12,282 nt of DNA. Origin: Oscillospiraceae bacterium. GTDB taxonomy: Bacteria; Bacillota; Clostridia; Oscillospirales; Ruminococcaceae. The notes under the pieces are model-generated. The model was not told where the DNA came from and did not search any database. It saw only the letters and a program-made list of their open reading frames with translations. The DNA lies in contig JAFQBO010000167.1 of assembly GCA_017416665.1 (NCBI GenBank), positions 1 to 12,282 on the forward strand, written 5' to 3'. Positions 1 through 5,793 of the stretch are shown here, one piece after another. Each line of letters opens with the position of its first letter. Positions within the stretch are counted from its first letter, which is position 1. A program made the position numbers and the translations under genes.

Positions 1-27
1 GAAAAACAGCCCAGTGGGCTGTTTTTC
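1..27 (+). terminator. Intrinsic terminator of a gene upstream of the window
   Basis: Two perfect 12-nt complementary arms (1-12 and 16-27) enclose a 3-nt loop, with an A-run on the left and a T-run on the right. This is the form of a rho-independent terminator and could work in both directions. The gene it serves lies outside the window, so the strand is inferred from the absence of a leftward gene in the window. Confidence 0.7.
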
Positions 28-30
28 AAG

Positions 31-61
31 AGGGGACGCTTTGCAAGAAAAAGCGTCCCCT
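31..61. repeat. 12-bp perfect inverted repeat (hairpin)
   Basis: The arms 31-42 and 50-61 are perfectly complementary around a 7-nt loop (GCAAGAA). The stem is GC-rich at its base, and only a weak T-run follows. It lies directly after the terminator at 1-27 and may be a second terminator or a dispersed palindromic repeat. The sequence alone does not decide which. Confidence 0.6.
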
Positions 62-74
62 TACTTTGGTCGTA

Positions 75-120
75 CTCAAATTTGCCTGCCGATTTAATCG
101 GCACGAAAATTAATTTTGAG
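75..120. repeat. Imperfect palindrome with CTCAAA/TTTGAG ends
   Basis: The outer arms CTCAAA (75-80) and TTTGAG (115-120) flank an inner palindrome at 87-103, where TGCCGATT pairs with AATCGGCA around one central base. The whole can fold as one interrupted hairpin. No function is visible. With its palindromic neighbours it looks like a short REP- or MITE-type repeat. Confidence 0.5.
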
Positions 121-136
121 GTTTTTCTACAGTCTG

Positions 137-158
137 AGGACAGTCGTACGACTGTCCT
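137..158. repeat. 22-bp perfect palindrome centred on GTAC
   Basis: Positions 137-147 are the exact reverse complement of 148-158, so the site is a perfect palindrome without a loop. Such symmetry suits a dimeric DNA-binding protein or the end of a mobile repeat. It lies about 60 nt upstream of the -35 region of the yloU promoter, so a regulatory role is possible but unsupported. Confidence 0.55.
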
Positions 159-219
159 TAATATATAAATTTATAATTATGCCTACATATATTTTACAGA
201 TACAAAATAACAAAAGCAG

Positions 220-248
220 TTGTATTTGACACGTTTTTATGGTATAAT
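220..248 (+). promoter_or_regulatory. SigA-type promoter of the yloU-fakA operon
   Basis: A perfect -10 box TATAAT (243-248) has an extended -10 TG at 240-241. A -35-like TTGTAT (220-225) lies exactly 17 nt upstream. A consensus TTGACA at 226-231 is only 11 nt from the -10 box, too close for SigA, so TTGTAT together with the extended -10 is the better reading. The first start codon follows about 40 nt downstream. Confidence 0.75.
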
Positions 249-287
249 AGCATTACAATTCTTTTTAGATTATAAAGGAGAAACATA

Positions 288-638
288 ATGCTGACAAAAG
301 AAACTTATTTAGGAAAAATCAGTGTTACTGATGCTTATATTAAATCTCTTGTGTACAGAACAGTTACAAGCTGTTTTGGTGTTGCAGGTATGAAAAGCAG
401 TTCTTTCTGTGAATACATTACAGGTGAACTTCTTGGTCGTAAGCAAAGCGGTATGGGTGTGCATATTGTTACAAGAGGTGACATGCTTGCTGTAAATCTG
501 CATATTGCCGTAACATACGGAACAAACATTCGGGCAGTTGTAAGCAGTGTGAAAAATAAGGTTAAATTCGCTCTTGAGGAATATGCGGGTTTATCTGTTC
601 ATACTGTAAATGTGTATGTGGATTCGATAAAGGATTAA
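288..638 (+). CDS. yloU: Asp23/Gls24 family envelope stress response protein (YloU-like)
   Basis: A 116-aa soluble protein with the family pattern: an N-terminal GKISVTDAYIKSLVYRTV strand-helix, then a central FGVAGM, and at the C-terminus a VNLHIAVTYGTNI strand followed by a helix and the VHTVNVYVDSI end strand. Members are small cytoplasmic proteins, some membrane-associated, linked to alkaline or cell-envelope stress. The biochemical role of the YloU branch is not well known. The ATG is preceded by AAAGGAG (274-280) with 7 nt spacing. The gene ends 13 nt before fakA, and the yloU-yloV pairing is conserved in Firmicutes, which supports both calls. There is no signal peptide or membrane segment. 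Confidence 0.88.
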   Translation: MLTKETYLGKISVTDAYIKSLVYRTVTSCFGVAGMKSSSFCEYITGELLGRKQSGMGVHIVTRGDMLAVNLHIAVTYGTNIRAVVSSVKNKVKFALEEYAGLSVHTVNVYVDSIKD

Positions 639-651
639 GGAGGACTGCGTT

Positions 652-2301
652 TTGTTGACCGGTAAAAAATTCAGAGACAGTATTATTTCAGCAGGAATAT
701 GTATAGAAAATAACAGAAAAAAAGTTGATGAACTTAATGTTTATCCTGTACCGGATGGTGATACGGGTACAAATATGTCGCTCACTCTTTCAGCGGCTTT
801 AAGAGAACTTGAAATTGTTGATGATAAAATAACCGTTTCTCATGCGGCTGATATTACAGCATCTGCGATGCTGCGTGGTGCAAGAGGTAATTCGGGTGTT
901 ATTACTTCACTCCTGTTCAGAGGCTTTTCAAAGGCGTTTTCAGGAATTGATACGGCAAAATGTACTGATATAGCATCAGCTCTTGAAAAGGGTACAGAGG
1001 CGGCATACAAGTCGGTAATGAACCCAACAGAAGGTACTATTCTCACTGTTGCAAGAGTGGCTTCTGAAAAGGCGGCTGAAATTGCAGAAGATTCTGAGGA
1101 TGTGGCTGTTTTCTGGGAGCAGGTATGCACAGCGGCTCAGGAAGCTCTTGACAAAACACCGGAACAGTTACCTGTACTGAAAAATGCAGGTGTTGTTGAT
1201 GCAGGCGGTATGGGGCTTGTTATCATCTACAAGGCTATGCTCGATGTTTTTAAAGGAAATGCTGTTGCACAGAAGCAGGATGACAAAAAAATCACAAAAA
1301 CTTTTGAACCGACAACACCTGCGGAACTCGACGGTGAAATAAAATATTCGTACTGTACTGAGTACATAATTGAAAAGGCACAGGGTGCCAAAGATTCATT
1401 TATGCTCAGAGCTTATCTTGAAACTATTGGCGATTGCGTTGTTGTGGTTGAAGATGACGAAATTATCAAGGTTCACGTTCATACTGACAATCCGGGTCTT
1501 GCACTTCAGAAAGCCCTGGAATTCGGTAGATTTGTAAATGATCCTAAACCGAAAATTGAAAATATGCGTATTCAGCACGAAATGAGAATTAAGGACGAAA
1601 AAATTTCTGTTCAACAGGACTTTGTTCCTGTAAAACCTGAAAAAGATTACGGTTTTGTAGCTGTTGCGGCAGGTAACGGCGTAGAGGAAATGTTTAAGGA
1701 TTTAGGTGCAGACTGCATTATCAGAGGCGGTCAGACTATGAATCCGTCTACAGATGATATTTTAAAGGCGATACACTCAACTCCTGCAAATACTGTTTTC
1801 GTACTTCCTAACAATAAAAATATTATTATGGCGGCTGAACAGACTGTAAAGCTTGCCGACAGAAAAGTGTGCGTTCTTCCGACAAGAACCATTCCTCAGG
1901 GAATTTCTGCCCTTATGGCGTTTGACGAAGAAGCAGAATTTTCCGATAACCGTATGGAAATGACAAAGGCGATTGAACGTGTTTCCACAGGACAGGTGAC
2001 TTTTGCGGCAAGAGATTCTGAATACGAAGGTCATCATATCAAAAAAGGTGAGATTTTAAGCTTTAATAATGGTAAGCTTATGCATGCAGAAAAAGACATT
2101 AACAAGGAGGCTTATAAGCTTACAAAGAAGATGATGCACAGTGACAGCAGTTTCATTACTGTAATTTACGGCGAGGATACTTCCGATGAGCAGGCAACTG
2201 AACTCAGTCAGATGCTTGAAAGTAAGTTCGGTGACAAGGTTGAAATTATGCTTGTAAACGGCGGTCAGCCTGTGTATTACTATATTATTTCAGTAGAATA
2301 A
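652..2301 (+). CDS. fakA: Fatty acid kinase catalytic subunit FakA (DhaL/DegV-like, YloV)
   Basis: A 549-aa protein, the usual FakA length. The N-terminal DhaL-type nucleotide-binding domain (roughly residues 9-200) has the NVYPVPDGDTGTNM motif (29-42), whose aspartates D35 and D37 coordinate Mg in the family, and GARGNSG (76-82). A middle segment carries HVHTDNPG (275-282), and the C-terminal part is the DegV-like domain of this family. FakA phosphorylates fatty acids held by a FakB (DegV) partner to give acyl-phosphate for phospholipid synthesis. No fakB is in this window. The start is a TTG codon: AAGGAGG (637-643), overlapping the yloU stop, sits 8 nt upstream, and the protein begins at the expected place. 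It is co-transcribed with yloU. Assignment is by family pattern; related dihydroxyacetone kinase subunits are shorter and lack this C-terminal half. Confidence 0.92.
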   Translation: MLTGKKFRDSIISAGICIENNRKKVDELNVYPVPDGDTGTNMSLTLSAALRELEIVDDKITVSHAADITASAMLRGARGNSGVITSLLFRGFSKAFSGIDTAKCTDIASALEKGTEAAYKSVMNPTEGTILTVARVASEKAAEIAEDSEDVAVFWEQVCTAAQEALDKTPEQLPVLKNAGVVDAGGMGLVIIYKAMLDVFKGNAVAQKQDDKKITKTFEPTTPAELDGEIKYSYCTEYIIEKAQGAKDSFMLRAYLETIGDCVVVVEDDEIIKVHVHTDNPGLALQKALEFGRFVNDPKPKIENMRIQHEMRIKDEKISVQQDFVPVKPEKDYGFVAVAAGNGVEEMFKDLGADCIIRGGQTMNPSTDDILKAIHSTPANTVFVLPNNKNIIMAAEQTVKLADRKVCVLPTRTIPQGISALMAFDEEAEFSDNRMEMTKAIERVSTGQVTFAARDSEYEGHHIKKGEILSFNNGKLMHAEKDINKEAYKLTKKMMHSDSSFITVIYGEDTSDEQATELSQMLESKFGDKVEIMLVNGGQPVYYYIISVE

Positions 2302-2321
2302 TCTGAACGAAATAAATATAT

Positions 2322-2399
2322 AACGGGCGAGCAATGCTCGCCCCTACTAATTGTTCAAATGTTTTATTTACAGGTAGGGGCGTCCACTGGTCGCCCGTT
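2322..2399. repeat. 78-bp inverted-repeat element (MITE/REP-like)
   Basis: The 26-nt ends (2322-2347 and 2374-2399) are inverted copies with four mismatches, around an AT-rich 26-nt centre. The left end is itself a near-perfect palindrome: GGGCGAGCA and TGCTCGCCC around one base (2325-2343). The right end is a weaker palindrome with the CGCCC/GGGCG core. The element is much more GC-rich than its surroundings and codes for nothing. Similar GGGCG-rich short repeats are, from memory, common between genes in Ruminococcaceae-like genomes. It may also act as a terminator-like structure after fakA. Confidence 0.75.
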
Positions 2400-2421
2400 G
2401 ATTTTAATACGCATATTTTAT

Positions 2422-2450
2422 TTGACATTAAAAAGTTAAACTGATATAAT
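2422..2450 (+). promoter_or_regulatory. Consensus SigA promoter for the small membrane-protein pair
   Basis: A perfect TTGACA (2422-2427) and a perfect TATAAT (2445-2450) are separated by 17 nt. It lies directly after the repeat element and 32 nt before the start codon at 2483, so the two small genes downstream have their own, potentially strong, promoter. Confidence 0.85.
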
Positions 2451-2482
2451 TATATAAAATAAGATTTTCCGGAGGAAATGAC

Positions 2483-2755
2483 ATGGCAGATGCAATCGGA
2501 ATATTATTGGTGATATCAGCTGTAATGTTTTGTATAGGTGTTGTATGCGGTATTTTAAGCGTATTGTTTACATTGAAGAAAATCCGTCCCGTTCTGGCTA
2601 TAATTTTATCAATAGTGTGCTGGATCGGATTATCTGTTACCGTAAATATGACGGCAGGATTTTTTATAGGCAGGCTTGTGATGATATTGCTTGGAGCATT
2701 TGTGGGCATCATAATTGCAAAGTCAACGAAAAATATGAAACAGAATAAAAAATAG
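2483..2755 (+). CDS. Small hydrophobic membrane protein, unknown function
   Basis: A 90-aa protein, almost entirely hydrophobic, with three likely membrane segments (about residues 5-30, 36-55 and 58-79) and a short basic tail ending KNMKQNKK. I do not recognise a family; the general look is of the small DUF-type inner-membrane proteins found in Clostridia. The ATG has a good ribosome binding site, GGAGGA (2471-2476), 6 nt upstream, and a consensus promoter precedes it. This supports a real gene, although the opposite strand is also open across 2428-2772. It lies 15 nt before another small membrane-protein gene, so the two are probably co-expressed. Glycines and small residues in the segments suggest helix packing, perhaps oligomer formation; that is inference. 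Confidence 0.7.
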   Translation: MADAIGILLVISAVMFCIGVVCGILSVLFTLKKIRPVLAIILSIVCWIGLSVTVNMTAGFFIGRLVMILLGAFVGIIIAKSTKNMKQNKK

Positions 2756-2770
2756 TTTCGGGAGATATAC

Positions 2771-3013
2771 ATGAAAAAAGTCAGAACTATCTTTATTATA
2801 TTGGGAATTTTATTTTTAATTATTGGAACAGCAGGGTGTATTTATATGAGATTACATAATGAAAATACAGCGATTATCGGTGGTGCAGATACACCGACGT
2901 TTATTTTCCTTGCAGGTAAAGGCGATTTTTTACCTTTTTTAAGCCCGATCTTGATTATAGTTAGTGTAGTGTTTATTATAGTTTCTGTTATTTTAAAGTT
3001 GAAAAGAAAATGA
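2771..3013 (+). CDS. Two-helix membrane protein with an OadB-like GGADxPT motif
   Basis: An 80-aa protein with an N-terminal membrane segment (about 6-26), a short loop carrying IIGGADTPTFIF (35-46), a second segment (about 54-76) and a basic end KLKRK. The loop closely resembles the IIGGADGPT motif of the beta subunit of sodium-pumping decarboxylases (OadB/GcdB), a much larger multi-helix protein. Short proteins with this motif are sometimes annotated as decarboxylase beta subunits in Clostridia. This one has no room for the rest of the pump, so pump activity should not be assumed. The start ATG follows GGGAG (2760-2764) by 6 nt. It is the second gene of a pair with the 90-aa protein upstream. 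Function unknown. Confidence 0.68.
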   Translation: MKKVRTIFIILGILFLIIGTAGCIYMRLHNENTAIIGGADTPTFIFLAGKGDFLPFLSPILIIVSVVFIIVSVILKLKRK

Positions 3014-3087
3014 TTTAGCGTTTATTATCATTTCGAGCTTAAAGCAACAAATTCAGTAAAAGTAAAAGCGAAATATAAAGTTCTTTG

Positions 3088-3109
3088 CTTCTTTCTTTCA
3101 AGAAAGAAG
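3088..3109. repeat. Pyrimidine/purine hairpin upstream of recG
   Basis: The 9-bp perfect stem 3088-3096 / 3101-3109 (CTTCTTTCT with AGAAAGAAG) closes a 4-nt loop. One strand is almost all pyrimidine and the other all purine, like the hairpins at 6920-7368. No T-run follows, so it is more likely a dispersed repeat than a terminator. The rest of the 3014-3137 gap shows nothing else clear. Confidence 0.5.
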
Positions 3110-3137
3110 AGAGAAAAGCAGAAAAGGTGGTGAAATT

Positions 3138-5174
3138 ATGGAAGGATTATTTAAAGACATTCGTTATTTAAAGGGAGTAGGGGAGAAGAAATCGCAGTAT
3201 TATGAAAAGCTGGGAGTTAAGACAGTCTATGACCTGCTGTATCATCTGCCGAGAAATTATATTGACTACTCCTGTCCGGTGTCACCTCCTGAGGCACAGA
3301 ATGATACAACTGCCGTGTTGCGTGGTACAATAGTGAAGAAAATGCCTGAGCAGAGAATCCGTAAGGGTCTGAGTATTTTTAAAGCTGTGGCAACAGATGG
3401 TACATACGATTTTATTGTTGTAATATACAATAACGTATATGGTTTCCGTGCCTTAAAAGAGGGTGAAGAATACTGCTTTTATGGTAAGATTTCCGGTACT
3501 CCTTTAAGGCGTGAAATAAGCTCTCCACGTATTATCAGGGCAAATGCCAATCCTCTGCAACCGGTTTATCCGCTTACAACCGGTCTTACTTCCGGTGCAA
3601 TTCTTACAAATATGCGTGAGGCTGTGTTTACTCTCGAAAACAATCCCTTTGACAGTATGCCGACAAACATTTTAATTGAAAATAATCTGATGTCACTTCC
3701 ACACGCACTTTCAAGCATACATTTTCCGAAAAATATTGACGAGGCAGAAAATGCAAGAAAAAGACTTGCTTTTGATGAACTTCTTATTTTACAGCTCGGA
3801 TTGCTTACACTTAAAAAGCGTACCCGTGAAAAAACAACCCTTGTTATGCCTGATACAGATATAACTGACTTCTTTGATGCTATGCCGTTTGAAATGACAA
3901 ATGCTCAGAAACGCTGTGTGACGGAAATTACAGATGATCTGACAAAACCATATCCGATGAACAGACTTTTGCAGGGTGATGTAGGAAGTGGTAAAACTGC
4001 TGTTGCGGCGGCGGCGTGCTATTATGTGCATAAAAATGGTTGTCAGTCGGCTGTGATGGCACCAACAGAAATACTTGCCGTTCAGCATTATCATACTCTG
4101 AAAGGCTTTCTTGAGCCGCTGGGAGTGAATGTTGTACTTCTTACAGGTTCGATGACCGCAAAGCAGAAACGTGAAGCAAAAGAAAAACTTATGAGCGGTG
4201 AAGTATCGGTTGTTGCAGGAACACATGCAATAATACAGAAAGATGTCAGCTTTTTGAAACTCGGACTTGTTATTACTGACGAACAGCATCGTTTTGGTGT
4301 GGCACAAAGAGCTGCTCTTGCCGATAAAGGTGACAGTCCTCACAGGCTTGTAATGTCCGCAACGCCTATTCCGAGAACTCTGGCTCTGATTATTTACGGA
4401 GATCTCGATATTTCCGTGATTGACGAAATGCCAAAGGGCAGACAGCCTGTAAAAACATATGCGGTAACAGGAAAACTTCGTGAAAGAGCATATAATTTTC
4501 TCAAAAAAGAAATTGATGACGGCAGTCAGGCTTATATTGTGTGTCCGATGATTGAAGACAGTGAATCGGATTTACAGGCAGTAAAGTCATATGCTGATAA
4601 TATAAGAAAAAATCAGTTTGCTGATTATGAAGTAGGTTTGCTGCATGGTAAAATGAAGGCAAATGAAAAAAATGAAATAATGGATAAATTCAAGAACAGA
4701 GAAATTGAAGTACTTGTATGTACAACAGTAGTTGAAGTAGGTGTTGATGTTCCGAATGCGTCTGTTATGCTTATCGAAAATGCTGAAAGATTCGGACTTT
4801 CACAGCTCCATCAGCTGCGTGGACGTGTAGGCAGAGGTAACAAACAAAGTCATTGTATTCTTGTGACCGATAATAAAGGTGAAGACTGCATAAAAAGAAT
4901 GAAGATTATGAGCAATACTTCGGACGGCTTTAAGATTTCTGAAGAAGATTTGAAACTCAGAGGTCCGGGAGATTTTTTCGGAAGTCGTCAGCATGGTCTG
5001 CCTCCGCTTAAAATTGCAGATATAGCTGCTGATATGGAAATGATGAGCCTTACAAAACAAATTGCTCAGGAAATTGTTTCAAAAGATCCTGAACTTAAAT
5101 CAAAAGAATATGGCGGTCTGAAAATAGAAGTTATAAGACTTTTTGGCAGAAATGGCGAGAATTCTTATAACTGA
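3138..5174 (+). CDS. recG: ATP-dependent DNA helicase RecG
   Basis: A 678-aa protein of normal RecG length. The N-terminal part contains the OB-fold wedge region (about residues 60-115) used to engage branched DNA. The helicase core shows Walker A GDVGSGKT (280-287), the DEQH box (381-384), the SATPIPRTL motif after it, and the QLRGRVGRG motif VI (559-567). The C-terminus has the RecG-specific KLRGPGDFFGSRQHG stretch. RecG remodels stalled replication forks and Holliday junctions in the cytoplasm. The ATG follows AGGTGGTG by a short spacer, and the beginning (LKGVGEKK) matches the family start. In Bacillus subtilis recG is also found just downstream of yloU-yloV, so the location supports the call. 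No frameshift or missing motif is seen. Confidence 0.97.
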   Translation: MEGLFKDIRYLKGVGEKKSQYYEKLGVKTVYDLLYHLPRNYIDYSCPVSPPEAQNDTTAVLRGTIVKKMPEQRIRKGLSIFKAVATDGTYDFIVVIYNNVYGFRALKEGEEYCFYGKISGTPLRREISSPRIIRANANPLQPVYPLTTGLTSGAILTNMREAVFTLENNPFDSMPTNILIENNLMSLPHALSSIHFPKNIDEAENARKRLAFDELLILQLGLLTLKKRTREKTTLVMPDTDITDFFDAMPFEMTNAQKRCVTEITDDLTKPYPMNRLLQGDVGSGKTAVAAAACYYVHKNGCQSAVMAPTEILAVQHYHTLKGFLEPLGVNVVLLTGSMTAKQKREAKEKLMSGEVSVVAGTHAIIQKDVSFLKLGLVITDEQHRFGVAQRAALADKGDSPHRLVMSATPIPRTLALIIYGDLDISVIDEMPKGRQPVKTYAVTGKLRERAYNFLKKEIDDGSQAYIVCPMIEDSESDLQAVKSYADNIRKNQFADYEVGLLHGKMKANEKNEIMDKFKNREIEVLVCTTVVEVGVDVPNASVMLIENAERFGLSQLHQLRGRVGRGNKQSHCILVTDNKGEDCIKRMKIMSNTSDGFKISEEDLKLRGPGDFFGSRQHGLPPLKIADIAADMEMMSLTKQIAQEIVSKDPELKSKEYGGLKIEVIRLFGRNGENSYN

Positions 5175-5175
5175 T

Positions 5176-5214
5176 GCACAATGCAATGGTGATAACAAGT
5201 ATAATCACTTGTGC
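5176..5214. repeat. Bulged inverted repeat after recG
   Basis: GCACAA (5176-5181) pairs with TTGTGC (5209-5214), and GTGAT (5189-5193) pairs with ATCAC (5204-5208), leaving a 7-nt bulge on the left. It begins 2 nt after the recG stop. There is no T-run after it, so a terminator role is uncertain. Confidence 0.35.
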
Positions 5215-5250
5215 GATTTGTACAAACTTGAATTTTTTTCAAAAAAGCTA

Positions 5251-5279
5251 TTGACTTTTTTCGGGAAATAGCGTATAAT
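5251..5279 (+). promoter_or_regulatory. Promoter of the tRNA cluster
   Basis: TTGACT (5251-5256) and a perfect TATAAT (5274-5279) are 17 nt apart. The first tRNA begins 57 nt after the -10 box. The leader between them can form a CCTGAG/CTCAGG stem (5290-5295 with 5319-5324), perhaps involved in 5' processing. Confidence 0.85.
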
Positions 5280-5335
5280 GTAATAGTCGCCTGAGGGAAA
5301 CGAAAAAACTTCGAAAAGCTCAGGGTAGCTGATGT

Positions 5336-5411
5336 GGGAGCATAGCTCAGCTGGGAGAGCATCTGCCTTACAAGCAGAGGGTCATAGGTTCGAGCCCTAT
5401 TGTTCCCACCA
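5336..5411 (+). tRNA. tRNA-Val (anticodon UAC)
   Basis: A complete 76-nt cloverleaf. The acceptor stem is GGGAGCA/TGTTCCC with one G-U pair, the D arm GCTC...GAGC, the anticodon stem TCTGC/GCAGA around loop CTTACAA, and the T arm ATAGG-TTCGAGC-CCTAT. The 3' CCA is encoded. It is the first gene of a four-tRNA transcript. Confidence 0.96.
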
Positions 5412-5416
5412 CATAT

Positions 5417-5493
5417 GGCCTGGTAGTTCAGCTGGTTAGAACGCCGCCCTGTCACGGCGGAGGTCGTGGGTTCGAGTCCCATTCAGGTCGCCA
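5417..5493 (+). tRNA. tRNA-Asp (anticodon GUC)
   Basis: A complete 77-nt cloverleaf. The acceptor is GGCCTGG/TCAGGTC, the D arm GTTC...GAAC, the anticodon stem CCGCC/GGCGG around loop CTGTCAC, the T arm GTGGG-TTCGAGT-CCCAT, the discriminator base G, and CCA is encoded. It starts 5 nt after the Val tRNA. Confidence 0.96.
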
Positions 5494-5503
5494 TTTGGCA
5501 AAT

Positions 5504-5579
5504 GCCTCTGTAGCTCAGTCGGTAGAGCAGGGGACTGAAAATCCCCGTGTCGTTGGTTCGATTCCGACCGGAGGCACCA
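5504..5579 (+). tRNA. tRNA-Phe (anticodon GAA)
   Basis: A complete 76-nt cloverleaf. The acceptor is GCCTCTG/CGGAGGC, the D arm GCTC...GAGC, the anticodon stem GGGGA/TCCCC around loop CTGAAAA, the T arm GTTGG-TTCGATT-CCGAC, the discriminator base A, and CCA is encoded. It starts 10 nt after the Asp tRNA. Confidence 0.96.
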
Positions 5580-5601
5580 CAGAGAATGGAAACATTCTCT
5601 G
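5580..5601 (+). other. Intercistronic hairpin with GAAA tetraloop between tRNA-Phe and tRNA-Gly
   Basis: CAGAGAATG (5580-5588) and CATTCTCTG (5593-5601) form a perfect 9-bp stem capped by a GAAA (GNRA) tetraloop, beginning at the base right after the encoded CCA of tRNA-Phe. No T-run follows and another tRNA lies 6 nt downstream, so it is not a terminator. A role in tRNA precursor processing or protection is a reasonable guess. Confidence 0.65.
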
Positions 5602-5607
5602 TAACAT

Positions 5608-5683
5608 GCGGAATTAGCTCATCTGGTAGAGCGCCACCTTGCCAAGGTGGAGGTAGCGAGTTCGAGCCTCGTATTCCGCTCCA
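5608..5683 (+). tRNA. tRNA-Gly (anticodon GCC)
   Basis: A complete 76-nt cloverleaf. The acceptor is GCGGAAT/ATTCCGC, the D arm GCTC...GAGC, the anticodon stem CCACC/GGTGG around loop TTGCCAA, the T arm GCGAG-TTCGAGC-CTCGT, the discriminator base T, and CCA is encoded. It is the last tRNA before the terminator. Confidence 0.96.
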
Positions 5684-5717
5684 TTATTCGTCAGGGAAAT
5701 ATTCTTGGCGTGCTGTG

Positions 5718-5747
5718 AATCCTAAGACAAAGTCTTAGGATTTTTTT
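5718..5747 (+). terminator. Intrinsic terminator of the tRNA operon
   Basis: An 11-bp perfect stem, AATCCTAAGAC (5718-5728) with GTCTTAGGATT (5732-5742), has a 3-nt AAA loop and is followed at once by a run of T. It lies 35 nt after tRNA-Gly and separates the tRNA transcript from the protease gene. Confidence 0.93.
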
Positions 5748-5793
5748 ATTTTATACGGCTTTCAATATTTTGTAAGCAAAAGGAGACTTGACA

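Noticed and set aside
226..248. TTGACA (226-231) as the -35 box of the yloU promoter
   Set aside because: Its spacing to TATAAT is only 11 nt. TTGTAT at 17 nt with an extended -10 fits SigA better.
2428..2772. 114-aa minus-strand open frame opposite the 90-aa membrane gene
   Set aside because: The plus strand has a consensus promoter and a well-spaced ribosome binding site, whereas the minus frame has neither.
3789..4343. 184-aa minus-strand open frame
   Set aside because: It lies wholly inside recG, opposite the helicase core, has Cys/His-rich shadow composition and no start signals.
5165..5482. Minus-strand open frame beginning MGLEPTTSAVTGRRSNQLNY
   Set aside because: It is the reverse complement of the tRNA-Val and tRNA-Asp genes. 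Peptides of this GLEPTTS/RRSNQLNY type are a well-known false annotation over tRNA clusters.
5547..5738. Plus-strand open frame with SSSGRAPPCQGGGSEFEPR
   Set aside because: It reads through tRNA-Phe, tRNA-Gly and the terminator, and has no ribosome binding site. It is another typical tRNA-derived false gene.
5788..5793. TTG at 5788 as the protease start
   Set aside because: The ribosome binding site would be only 2 nt away. ATG 5794 has 8 nt spacing.
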